The position numbers were made by a program, and so were the translations under genes. Below the pieces are notes generated by a model, which did no database searches, was not told the DNA's origin, and worked only from the letters and a program-made list of their open reading frames with translations. Shown one piece after another: positions 7,331-12,931 of a stretch of DNA of 12,931 bases. Where the stretch lies: contig WLMD01000035.1 in assembly GCA_009700405.1 (NCBI GenBank), forward strand, positions 1 through 12,931. The letters are read 5' to 3'. Source of the stretch: Actinomycetota bacterium (GTDB taxonomy: Bacteria; Actinomycetota; Actinomycetes; Nanopelagicales; Nanopelagicaceae). Each line of letters starts with the position of its first letter. Position 1 is the stretch's first letter.

Positions 7331-8194
7331 ATGTCAATCAATGTGCGCGAAGTTCTTACTCCTGCCAAAAAGGAATTGCGTGCTGCAGGTTTTGAGGAAG
7401 TTGATGCAGAACACTTACTTGCTCACCTTTTAGGTATCAGCCGTATGGATTTACATCATCCAGTTCGTGTGGAGAATGCGATTTCCGCGTTGGATGATTC
7501 AGCTCAACTTCTGGAGCACTATTCACAATTAATCTCGCGCCGCCTAGCCAACGAACCTGTTCAGTACATAACGGGGTTGGCTTATTTTGGAGACTTAACT
7601 TTGCATGTTGGTCCCGGAGTATTAATTCCTCGCCCAGAAACAGAATTAATGATTGATCGCATTGTTGCGCACCTAAAAAATATTGACAGGCCAGCCAGCG
7701 TCATTGATTTGGGTGCAGGTGCAGGTTCTCTGGCACTAGCTATTGCCACACAATCTCCTCATGCTCACGTGATTGCAGTGGAGGTCGACCCAGATGCTGT
7801 TTTTTGGTTGCGTAAAAATATTGAAGCGATTGGTGCAGATGTCCGTGTCGTTGCTGAGGATGTTTCGACTGCACTTATGGGAGTAAAGGCTGACCTGATT
7901 ATTGCTAATCCACCGTATGTCCCAAGTGGTGAGGTTCTACCTCTAGAAGTTGCAGATTATGAGCCACATGTCGCGTTATTTGGTGGACCAGATGGAATGG
8001 ATGTTCCTCGTCGCTTCTATGTGGCGGCTGCTCGATTACTTAAGTCTGAAGGCCTGTTCATCACTGAACATGGAGAAGAGCAAGGCCCAGCTGTTGCAGA
8101 AGCCTTGCAAAATGATTTCGAAGAGGTAAAACTTCACCATGATCTCAATGATCGACCTCGCTGGACCAGTGCGATAAGGAAATCTCATGTTTGA
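7331..8194 (+). CDS. prmC: Release factor glutamine methyltransferase
   Basis: PrmC (formerly HemK) uses S-adenosylmethionine to N5-methylate the glutamine of the GGQ motif in RF1 and RF2, raising peptide-release efficiency. The 287-residue protein has a helical N-terminal substrate domain (about 1-90), then IPRPETE (99-105), a SAM-binding loop DLGAGAG (126-132; many homologues have DLGTGSG), an acidic EVDP that binds the SAM ribose (151-154), and the glutamine-binding NPPY (193-196). It starts 5 nt after prfA with no visible Shine-Dalgarno sequence, suggesting coupled translation with its own substrate's gene. The last 8 nt overlap the next gene. The N5-glutamine methyltransferase signature and prfA adjacency make other MTases unlikely. 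Confidence 0.95.
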   Translation: MSINVREVLTPAKKELRAAGFEEVDAEHLLAHLLGISRMDLHHPVRVENAISALDDSAQLLEHYSQLISRRLANEPVQYITGLAYFGDLTLHVGPGVLIPRPETELMIDRIVAHLKNIDRPASVIDLGAGAGSLALAIATQSPHAHVIAVEVDPDAVFWLRKNIEAIGADVRVVAEDVSTALMGVKADLIIANPPYVPSGEVLPLEVADYEPHVALFGGPDGMDVPRRFYVAAARLLKSEGLFITEHGEEQGPAVAEALQNDFEEVKLHHDLNDRPRWTSAIRKSHV

Positions 8195-8843
8195 GCTAAT
8201 TGATATTCTTTCTGGTGATCGAGAGGCCCACGTAGATAGAGCTCTTGAGTTAGTACGAGCCGGCTATGTAATTGTTGCTCCGCTAGAAAATGGATATGTA
8301 TTTCTCGCGGACGCCTTTATTCAAGACGCGGTTCGGACAATCCACGCAATTCGCGGTGACGATTTAGGTGTGGCGGCGCAAGTACTTGTCGGAAGCACTG
8401 ATGTGCTCGATGGTATTGCTCGTGATATTCCTGAAAGTGCTCGCTTGCTCATGGAGAAATTTTGGCCGGGGCAACTCTCTTTCAATGTTCTTCCATCGCA
8501 GGGGCTCTCATGGGATTTAGGGGATGATGGCAGACTGGGATATATATGTGTGCGAGTTCCCTCACAAGGATTTGTTCTGGACTTAGTGCGCAAGAGTGGA
8601 CCACTCGCTGTTGCTAGTACAGCCTCAGCAGGTTCACCACCTGTATTACGCACCGAAGATGTCCATGTGAACACTGGAGTTCTACAACGTATTTTTGGTC
8701 AAGGTGAACTAACCCCCGCCGCATTGTCGACCGTTATTTCAGCCAACGGAAAGACTCTCACCGTGCTTCGTGAAGGAGCAGTGTCGCTAGAAGAATTGGT
8801 TCAAGTCGTGCCTGAGATTACGGGGCCAAAGACTACAAAGTGA
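8187..8843 (+). CDS. YrdC/Sua5-family protein with degenerate active-site motifs
   Basis: Location (prmC upstream, cell-wall transferase and atp genes downstream), size (218 residues) and scattered motifs place it in the YrdC/Sua5/TsaC family, which makes threonylcarbamoyl-AMP for tRNA t6A37. Retained: ADAF (41-44), FWPGQL (92-97), VRVP (122-125), GPLAVAS (138-144), LSTVI near the C-terminal end. Lost: the PTDTVYGL loop reads PLENGYVF (32-39); the KGRP segment reads RGDD (56-59), so Lys becomes Arg and Arg becomes Asp; SANxSG reads STASAG (144-149), without the Asn. These residues bind ATP, bicarbonate and threonine in known enzymes, so classical activity is doubtful. The reading frame is intact, with AAGGAAA at 8176-8182 before the ATG and an 8-nt overlap with prmC, so it is a maintained gene rather than a pseudogene. 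Function is unknown: a divergent synthase, an RNA-binding or regulatory relative are all possible. Confidence 0.8.
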   Translation: MFELIDILSGDREAHVDRALELVRAGYVIVAPLENGYVFLADAFIQDAVRTIHAIRGDDLGVAAQVLVGSTDVLDGIARDIPESARLLMEKFWPGQLSFNVLPSQGLSWDLGDDGRLGYICVRVPSQGFVLDLVRKSGPLAVASTASAGSPPVLRTEDVHVNTGVLQRIFGQGELTPAALSTVISANGKTLTVLREGAVSLEELVQVVPEITGPKTTK

Positions 8844-8854
8844 GCGATACGGCA

Positions 8855-8860
8855 TAGGCT
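8855..8860 (+). promoter_or_regulatory. Putative -10 box for leaderless glyA mRNA
   Basis: TAGGCT fits the actinobacterial TANNNT -10 pattern and ends 7 nt before the glyA ATG at 8868, so transcription would begin at or next to the start codon. No -35 hexamer is recognisable at 17-18 nt spacing, and no Shine-Dalgarno sequence precedes the ATG, which fits a leaderless mRNA. This is inference from spacing only. Confidence 0.4.
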
Positions 8861-8867
8861 ACGTGCC

Positions 8868-10133
8868 ATGTCAGATACTCCTTTTTACGGTCCAGATTTT
8901 GATCTCCTTACTCAACAAGATCCTGATGTTGCCGCGATTTTGCTCTCTGAGCTCAAACGCCAACAAACAACACTGCAATTAATCGCCAGCGAAAATTTTA
9001 CCTCTCGCGCAGTACTTGCTGCTCTCGGGTCAACGCTTTCAAATAAATATGCAGAAGGTTATCCAGGAAAGCGTTATTACGGCGGCTGCGAAGAAGTAGA
9101 CAAGGCTGAAGTATTAGCAATTGATCGAGCAAGATCACTCTTTGGCGCCGAGCATGCGAATGTCCAACCGCACTCAGGAGCAAGCGCAAATCTCGCTGTA
9201 TATGCCGCTTTTACAAAGCCTGGCGACACCGTTCTTGCAATGTCACTTCCGCATGGTGGTCACCTAACTCATGGATCTAAAGTTAACTTTTCTGGAAAAT
9301 GGTTCAACATTGTTTCTTATGGTGTGCGTCAAGAAGATGAACTCATTGATTATGACGAGTTGCGCACGTTAGCTGTCGCCAATAAACCAAAGATGATTTG
9401 TACTGGCGCTACTGCTTACCCAAGTTTGATTGATTTTAAGAAAGTTCGTGAAATTTGTGATGAGGTAGGCGCCATCATGTGGGTAGATGCTGCGCACTTC
9501 ATTGGACTCGTTGCAGGTAAGGCGATTCCTTCACCCGTTCCATATGCTGATGTCGTTTCATTTACGACACATAAAGTATTGCGTGGACCGCGAGGCGGAA
9601 TGATTTTGACTAAGGCCGAGCATGCAGCGGCAATTGATAAGGCAGTCTTTCCAGGAATGCAAGGCGGACCAATTATGTCTGCAGTTGCAGGCAAGGCAAT
9701 TGCACTCAAAGAATGCGCTACTCCTGAATACCAGTCATATGCCAAGAATGTAATCTCTAACGCTCAGGTACTTGCAGCCTCTCTCGAAGATGAAGGTATG
9801 CGTGCAGTATCGGGTGGAACTCAAACGCACTTGGCACTTATTGATATTCGTAGCACTGGAGTAAATGGCAAGGTTGCAGATGAACGTTGTGGGCTTGCGG
9901 GAATTGTTTTGAATAAGAACGCAATTCCATTTGATCCAGAATCTCCCGCTGTGACAAGTGGAATTCGTGTTGGTTCTGCAGCGACAACTACGCAGGGAAT
10001 GGGCGCTGGTGAGATGAAGGTGATTGCCTCGATGATTTCCCGTGCAATTGCAACCGACGATCCCTCCAAACTTTCTGGAATACGTAGCGAAGTTAAAGAG
10101 TTAACTTCACGTTTTCCTATTTATTCAGCGTAA
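8868..10133 (+). CDS. glyA: Serine hydroxymethyltransferase
   Basis: This PLP enzyme interconverts serine plus tetrahydrofolate with glycine plus 5,10-methylene-tetrahydrofolate, feeding one-carbon units to purine, thymidylate and methionine synthesis. The 421-residue length is standard. Signatures: LIASENFTS (38-46), YAEGYPGKRYYGGCE (61-75), the HSGASAN segment (102-108), the Asp-His pair in WVDAAHFIGL (205-214), and the PLP Schiff-base lysine in SFTTHKVLRGPRGG (Lys236). The only oddity is the start: 24 nt after the previous stop, without a ribosome-binding site but with a TAGGCT box just upstream, consistent with leaderless expression. From memory, glyA is absent from the matching M. tuberculosis locus, so it is the one departure from that synteny. 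The next gene starts 15 nt after the stop. Confidence 0.97.
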   Translation: MSDTPFYGPDFDLLTQQDPDVAAILLSELKRQQTTLQLIASENFTSRAVLAALGSTLSNKYAEGYPGKRYYGGCEEVDKAEVLAIDRARSLFGAEHANVQPHSGASANLAVYAAFTKPGDTVLAMSLPHGGHLTHGSKVNFSGKWFNIVSYGVRQEDELIDYDELRTLAVANKPKMICTGATAYPSLIDFKKVREICDEVGAIMWVDAAHFIGLVAGKAIPSPVPYADVVSFTTHKVLRGPRGGMILTKAEHAAAIDKAVFPGMQGGPIMSAVAGKAIALKECATPEYQSYAKNVISNAQVLAASLEDEGMRAVSGGTQTHLALIDIRSTGVNGKVADERCGLAGIVLNKNAIPFDPESPAVTSGIRVGSAATTTQGMGAGEMKVIASMISRAIATDDPSKLSGIRSEVKELTSRFPIYSA

Positions 10134-10148
10134 AAAAGAAAAGAAGAT

Positions 10149-11243
10149 ATGCGCGAATACCTAATTACGACCCTACTTAGTGCCGTACTCTGTTATCTCA
10201 TCACGCCGGGCGTCAAGATTCTTGCTGAAAAGTTTGGCGCAGTTGCGCAAATCAGAAGTCGTGACGTGCATTCGCTGCCAACGCCGCGCTGGGGTGGCTT
10301 TGCAATGTGGCTTTCTATGGCGATTACTCTGTTAATCGTGCGCCATTTGTCGCTGGTTGGAAAATCATTTAGCCATGAACTTCAAGGAATCTTCCTCGCG
10401 GCAACATTCGTAATTATTCTTGGAATGGCTGATGACAGGTTTCAGTTAGATGCACTTACCAAACTGGCGGGTCAAGCACTTGCTGCAGGCATTTTGCTTC
10501 TATACGGAATACAGATTCTATGGTTGCCAATCAATGGCATTACGACTTTGCCGCCAAGCATCGGACAAGCACTTACAGTCCTAGTTGTGCTTGTGACCAT
10601 CAATGCGGTCAATTTCATTGACGGGCTCGATGGATTGGCGGCGGGCATCGTTGCAATATCAGGTGCATCTTTCTTTGCTTTCGCTTATCTATTAGCTGTG
10701 GTTTATGGTTTCAGTCGTGCAGGTTCTCCTTCATTAGTAACAGCAATAATCATTGGACTGTGCCTTGGCTTCCTGCCACATAATTCACATCCAGCCAGAA
10801 TTTTCATGGGAGATTCGGGTTCGATGTTTCTGGGATTATTGTTAGCAGCTGCATCAATCACGCTGACTGGGCAAGTAGACGCAAATGCAATTTCTGCAGA
10901 AAACAATGGACCAACATTGCTTCCTTTGTTGCTTCCATTTGCGGTGTTGGCAATTCCATTAGCTGATCTTGTCTTAGCCGTTGCCAGGCGAGTTCGTTCG
11001 GGACGTTCACCTTTTGCGCCAGATAAAGAACATCTTCACCACCGTTTGCTCGGTGAAGGAAATTCTCATCAACGCACGGCGGTCATTATGTATTTTTGGA
11101 CGGCAACAATTGCAATCCCAGTCACGGTTATGGCCTTTGAGCCGCTTTGGGTTGCCATACTTACATTTTTGGCGCTGGCGTTAGTAAGCACCTCAATCTC
11201 CCGTCACTGGATTGCGGGCCGACGCCTTAAGGTCGATCTATGA
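10149..11243 (+). CDS. wecA: Polyprenyl-phosphate GlcNAc-1-phosphate transferase, WecA/Rfe-like
   Basis: A multi-pass membrane enzyme of the MraY/WecA/TagO family that moves a sugar-1-phosphate, usually GlcNAc, from UDP-sugar to undecaprenyl or decaprenyl phosphate on the cytoplasmic face, starting an envelope glycan. The 364 residues are mostly hydrophobic helices (about 11 expected). Catalytic cytoplasmic loops are complete: the DD pair (95-96) in ADDRFQLDALTK, NAVNFIDGLDGL (152-163), the HPARIFMGDSGS region (214-225), and HLHH (295-298). The HxHH motif and missing MraY-specific sequence favour WecA/TagO over MraY. The M. tuberculosis homologue at this locus (Rv1302) makes the arabinogalactan linkage unit; the acceptor glycan here cannot be told from sequence. 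The Shine-Dalgarno is weak (AAGAAGA). The stop overlaps the next start (ATGA). Confidence 0.93.
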   Translation: MREYLITTLLSAVLCYLITPGVKILAEKFGAVAQIRSRDVHSLPTPRWGGFAMWLSMAITLLIVRHLSLVGKSFSHELQGIFLAATFVIILGMADDRFQLDALTKLAGQALAAGILLLYGIQILWLPINGITTLPPSIGQALTVLVVLVTINAVNFIDGLDGLAAGIVAISGASFFAFAYLLAVVYGFSRAGSPSLVTAIIIGLCLGFLPHNSHPARIFMGDSGSMFLGLLLAAASITLTGQVDANAISAENNGPTLLPLLLPFAVLAIPLADLVLAVARRVRSGRSPFAPDKEHLHHRLLGEGNSHQRTAVIMYFWTATIAIPVTVMAFEPLWVAILTFLALALVSTSISRHWIAGRRLKVDL

Positions 11244-11698
11244 CAACTCCTGCCAGCAACGAACGCGAAATGATTCGCGGTGCCCTGATCCCGTCATTTG
11301 CCGTCGGAATTCTGGGAATCATCATCTCTACCCTTGTGCGTGGGAAACCTGGATTGCTTGGCGCTCTTTTAGCTCAATTCGTTGTCGTGATGTATTTCGC
11401 GGTTCACTTGGGAGTTTCGGCAATCTCCAGAAAACTCGACCCCTTGACGACCTTCGCTTTGGCCATTTTTTCTTATTTTGCCAAGATTGCCGTTCTGGGC
11501 CTCTTTCTCTGGCTCCTGACTAATTTCACCTCTCGCGAGAGCATTGACCGAGCCAGTTTCGGGGTTGTCGCCATCGCGCTCACAGTTGCCTGGCTCGGGG
11601 GAGAGATCCGAAGTTTCCTCAAACTGCGCATCCACCTACCATTGCCCCAGAACCCCCAGAACCCCCATAACCCCAAAGAAAATAAGGAGCAGCAATGA
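11240..11698 (+). CDS. Small four-helix membrane protein, ATP synthase protein I-like
   Basis: A 152-residue integral membrane protein directly upstream of the ATP synthase genes, in the position of M. tuberculosis Rv1303 and other actinobacterial atpI-like genes. Four hydrophobic segments are visible near residues 15-33, 40-60, 70-95 and 105-121; the third pair contains FSYFAKIAVLGLFLWLL, whose Lys inside a helix resembles the PF03899 AtpI pattern. AtpI proteins assist c-ring assembly in some bacteria; that role here is inferred from position and topology. The tail (134-152) is polar, with QNP/QNP/HNP repeats. Its ATG overlaps the wecA stop (ATGA), with TTAAGGT at 11227-11233 as ribosome-binding site, and its stop overlaps the next start the same way. 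GC by hand count is about 52%. Confidence 0.75.
   Translation: MTTPASNEREMIRGALIPSFAVGILGIIISTLVRGKPGLLGALLAQFVVVMYFAVHLGVSAISRKLDPLTTFALAIFSYFAKIAVLGLFLWLLTNFTSRESIDRASFGVVAIALTVAWLGGEIRSFLKLRIHLPLPQNPQNPHNPKENKEQQ
11645..11680 (+). repeat. 9-bp tandem repeat in the atpI-like 3' end
   Basis: CCCCAGAAC occurs at 11645-11653 and 11654-11662, followed by CCCCATAAC at 11663-11671 and a decayed fourth unit. In frame it encodes QNP, QNP, HNP, then KEN, forming the protein's cytoplasmic-looking tail. The unit is a multiple of three, so copy-number change would not break the gene. Confidence 0.85.
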
Positions 11699-11880
11699 AG
11701 CAAGATGAAGGCGCTGCTTGGTCGATATTTGGGTACCTACTCTCCGGGCTCCTTTTTTGGGGTGGCGTCGGCTGGGGACTGGATCACTGGCTCAATACCC
11801 ATTACTTCCTCCTGGGCGGCCTGCTCCTGGGCATTAGCGCATCCATCTATCTGGTCTGGTTGAGGTTTGGCCGGGAGTAA
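11695..11880 (+). CDS. AtpZ/AtpI-family small membrane protein
   Basis: A 61-residue protein with two hydrophobic helices (about 11-30 and 37-57) joined by the short loop GLDHWLNTHY. The pattern of a glycine-rich first helix (GYLLSGLLFWGGVGWG), a loop with Asp, and a second helix with LLGGLLLGISAS matches the AtpZ-like ATPase_gene1 family (PF09527), whose genes lie at the head of F-type ATP synthase operons. Proposed family roles are assembly or stability of the synthase and divalent-cation transport; neither is established here. The ATG overlaps the previous stop (ATGA) and has an excellent AAGGAG at 11684-11689, 5 nt upstream. GC by hand count is 104 of 186 bases (56%), the highest of any gene here. 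It may be mistaken for a spurious frame because of its size, but start signal, composition and topology support it. Confidence 0.8.
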   Translation: MKQDEGAAWSIFGYLLSGLLFWGGVGWGLDHWLNTHYFLLGGLLLGISASIYLVWLRFGRE

Positions 11881-11883
11881 GCA

Positions 11884-11901
11884 ATTTATCTCATTTATCT
11901 C
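11884..11901 (+). repeat. Two-copy 9-bp direct repeat before the atpB promoter
   Basis: ATTTATCTC is present twice in perfect tandem (11884-11892 and 11893-11901), just after the atpZ-like stop and 10 nt upstream of the putative -35 box. The position would suit an activator site, but two copies of an AT-rich word may be chance. Confidence 0.6.
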
Positions 11902-11910
11902 ATTGTGGAT

Positions 11911-11940
11911 TTCACAGGTACGAACCTAAGGCAATAAGGT
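11911..11940 (+). promoter_or_regulatory. Putative promoter of atpB-atpE
   Basis: TTCACA at 11911-11916 (five of six matches to TTGACA), an 18-nt spacer, and TAAGGT at 11935-11940, a good TANNNT -10. The predicted RNA start is near 11947, leaving an untranslated leader of about 63 nt before the atpB GTG. Its place in the largest gap after the atpI/atpZ pair suggests that the main ATP synthase genes are transcribed separately from wecA-atpI-atpZ, at least in part. Confidence 0.5.
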
Positions 11941-12009
11941 TGCCCCGCAAGCGCAAGTTATGGCCTTGCAAGGATTTCTCTCGAATTTTGACCGATTAGG
12001 AGTGAGCGC

Positions 12010-12795
12010 GTGCCCTTGGTGCACTTGTTGCGAACTGGCGAAGGATTCGTCCCGCCTAGTACAAACGACTTCAACCTCCCTCCGGTTATTGCAGGAAATG
12101 AATACACAACTAAGCCAATTCTTTTAGTTTTTCTTTCAGTAATTATGATTTCCGTGTTTTTCATTTTGGCATCACGTAAAGCCGCAATCGTTCCTTCAAA
12201 ATTGCAATTTGCTGGAGAGAGCATTTACGGCTTTGTTCGTAATGATTTAGCGCGCGACAACATCGGTCACGATTTCATGCGCTTTGTGCCTTATTTGTTC
12301 ACACTATTCACCTTTATCTTGACGAACAATATTTTTGGAATTGTCCCTCTTTTGCAATTCCCAGCAATGTCGCACGTGAGTTTTCCGTACGTACTTGCCA
12401 TCTTCACATTCATAACTTTTCACTACATCGGAATCCGCAAGCAAGGTATCCGTAAGTACATGAAAGACATCATGTTTATGCCGGGCGTTCCAAAAGCTGC
12501 ATACATTTTGTTGACGCCGCTTGAACTTGCCACGTTCTTTATCGTGCGCCCACTAACTCTTTCACTTCGTCTCTTTGCAAATATGTTCGCGGGGCACTTG
12601 CTCCTTCTAGTTTTCATCTTGGGTGGAGATCATCTACTCAAGGGGGTCATTGGTTTGAAGTTAATCAGTCCGTTTGCTTTTGCATTCGGTATCGGACTGA
12701 CTTTCTTTGAATTCATGGTCCAATGTTTGCAGGCGTATATCTTTACTCTGCTAACAGCTCTCTACATCGCCGGCGCCCTTGCCGACGAGCACTAA
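12010..12795 (+). CDS. atpB: F-type ATP synthase subunit a
   Basis: Subunit a forms the two proton half-channels of Fo and faces the rotating c-ring in the cytoplasmic membrane. I accept GTG 12010 as start because AGGAG at 11998-12002 sits 7 nt upstream and an in-frame TGA at 11989 blocks any longer form. The 261 residues contain about five to six hydrophobic helices. The essential arginine is Arg187 in SLRLFANMFAGH. Positions equivalent to E. coli Glu219 and His245 are His196 and Glu234, the exchanged pair also known from mitochondria and many bacteria. Gln241 in LQAYIF matches E. coli Gln252. The protein ends with ALADEH, close to the family C-terminus. No sign of truncation. atpE follows after 21 nt. 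Confidence 0.97.
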   Translation: MPLVHLLRTGEGFVPPSTNDFNLPPVIAGNEYTTKPILLVFLSVIMISVFFILASRKAAIVPSKLQFAGESIYGFVRNDLARDNIGHDFMRFVPYLFTLFTFILTNNIFGIVPLLQFPAMSHVSFPYVLAIFTFITFHYIGIRKQGIRKYMKDIMFMPGVPKAAYILLTPLELATFFIVRPLTLSLRLFANMFAGHLLLLVFILGGDHLLKGVIGLKLISPFAFAFGIGLTFFEFMVQCLQAYIFTLLTALYIAGALADEH

Positions 12796-12816
12796 ACAAC
12801 TGGAAAGGTAAGAACT

Positions 12817-12931
12817 ATGAAAGGCACGCTCAACCTGGTCGGTTATGGCCTCTCAGCAATCGGACCTGCGATTGCTACCGGAATGATCTTCGCTGCTTAC
12901 ATCAGCGGTGTTGCACGTCAGCCAGAAGCAC
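12817..12931 (+). CDS. atpE: F-type ATP synthase subunit c, 5' part (3' end outside window)
   Basis: Subunit c is a two-helix proteolipid whose ring turns as protons pass. Only the first 38 codons and one base are present. The N-terminal helix reads LVGYGLSAIGPAIATG (7-22), and the polar loop begins with VARQPEA (32-38), the conserved RQP that binds the F1 stalk. The ion-binding carboxylate in helix 2 lies beyond the window. AAAGG at 12804-12808 is the ribosome-binding site, 8 nt before the ATG. Compared with actinobacterial proteins I recall (GPGVGVG in Streptomyces), two glycines of the helix-1 glycine motif are alanines here (Ala18, Ala20). The identity is certain from sequence and from position after atpB. 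Confidence 0.95.
   Translation, partial: MKGTLNLVGYGLSAIGPAIATGMIFAAYISGVARQPEA

Noticed and set aside
8187..8843. Sua5-like gene as a pseudogene
   Set aside because: Despite lost motifs the frame is uninterrupted, full length, and has a good ribosome-binding site and an operon-style overlap with prmC.
1..12931. A new defence, mobile or biosynthetic system
   Set aside because: Every sizeable gene is a recognised housekeeping family in conserved actinobacterial order; no transposase, integrase, terminal repeats, CRISPR spacing, or unassigned gene cluster is present.

Overview
The window is a compact, entirely plus-strand stretch of bacterial housekeeping chromosome. Gene content and order are lysA (partial), hom, thrC, thrB, rho, rpmE, prfA, prmC, a YrdC/Sua5-family gene, glyA, a wecA/rfe-type sugar-phosphate transferase, atpI-like, atpZ-like, atpB and atpE (partial). 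From memory, this order closely matches the Mycobacterium tuberculosis Rv1293-Rv1305 neighbourhood and many other Actinobacteria, apart from glyA. Moderate base composition (hand counts in atpB lines run from about 28 to 50% GC, far below most soil Actinobacteria), tiny intergenic gaps and start/stop overlaps suggest a streamlined low-to-mid-GC actinobacterium, such as the freshwater acI/Nanopelagicales (Planktophila-like) group. The phylum assignment is well supported by gene order; the lineage is inference.

Region 1 (1-4073) is the aspartate-family amino-acid block. LysA makes lysine from meso-diaminopimelate, and Hom, ThrC and ThrB carry aspartate semialdehyde to threonine. These genes are tightly packed (12 nt gap, 1 nt overlap, 9 nt gap) and look like one transcript, closed by a GC-rich hairpin at 4082-4100.

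Region 2 (4105-6200) holds the transcription terminator gene rho, with its own promoter and a leader of about 110 nt, followed by rpmE (ribosomal protein L31) and a very strong intrinsic terminator.

Region 3 (6240-8843) pairs release factor 1 with PrmC, the methyltransferase that modifies its GGQ loop. A YrdC/Sua5-fold protein follows, overlapping prmC by 8 nt. It has lost most of the residues expected of an active threonylcarbamoyl-AMP synthase. This is the least ordinary protein in the window.

Region 4 (8855-11243) has glyA, apparently from a leaderless start, then a WecA-like polyprenyl-phosphate sugar-1-phosphate transferase that starts cell-envelope glycan synthesis.

Region 5 (11240-12931) is the head of the F1Fo ATP synthase operon. 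Two small membrane genes (atpI-like, atpZ-like) overlap by ATGA junctions and are clearly richer in GC than their surroundings. A 129-nt promoter/leader region then precedes atpB and the start of atpE.

I see no mobile element, CRISPR array, tRNA or rRNA, and no convincing undescribed multi-gene system. The notable points are the degenerate Sua5-like gene, the rho and atp leaders, the leaderless glyA start, the alanine-substituted glycine motif in the c subunit, and the composition shift in atpI/atpZ. No gene-free stretch exceeds 300 bases.
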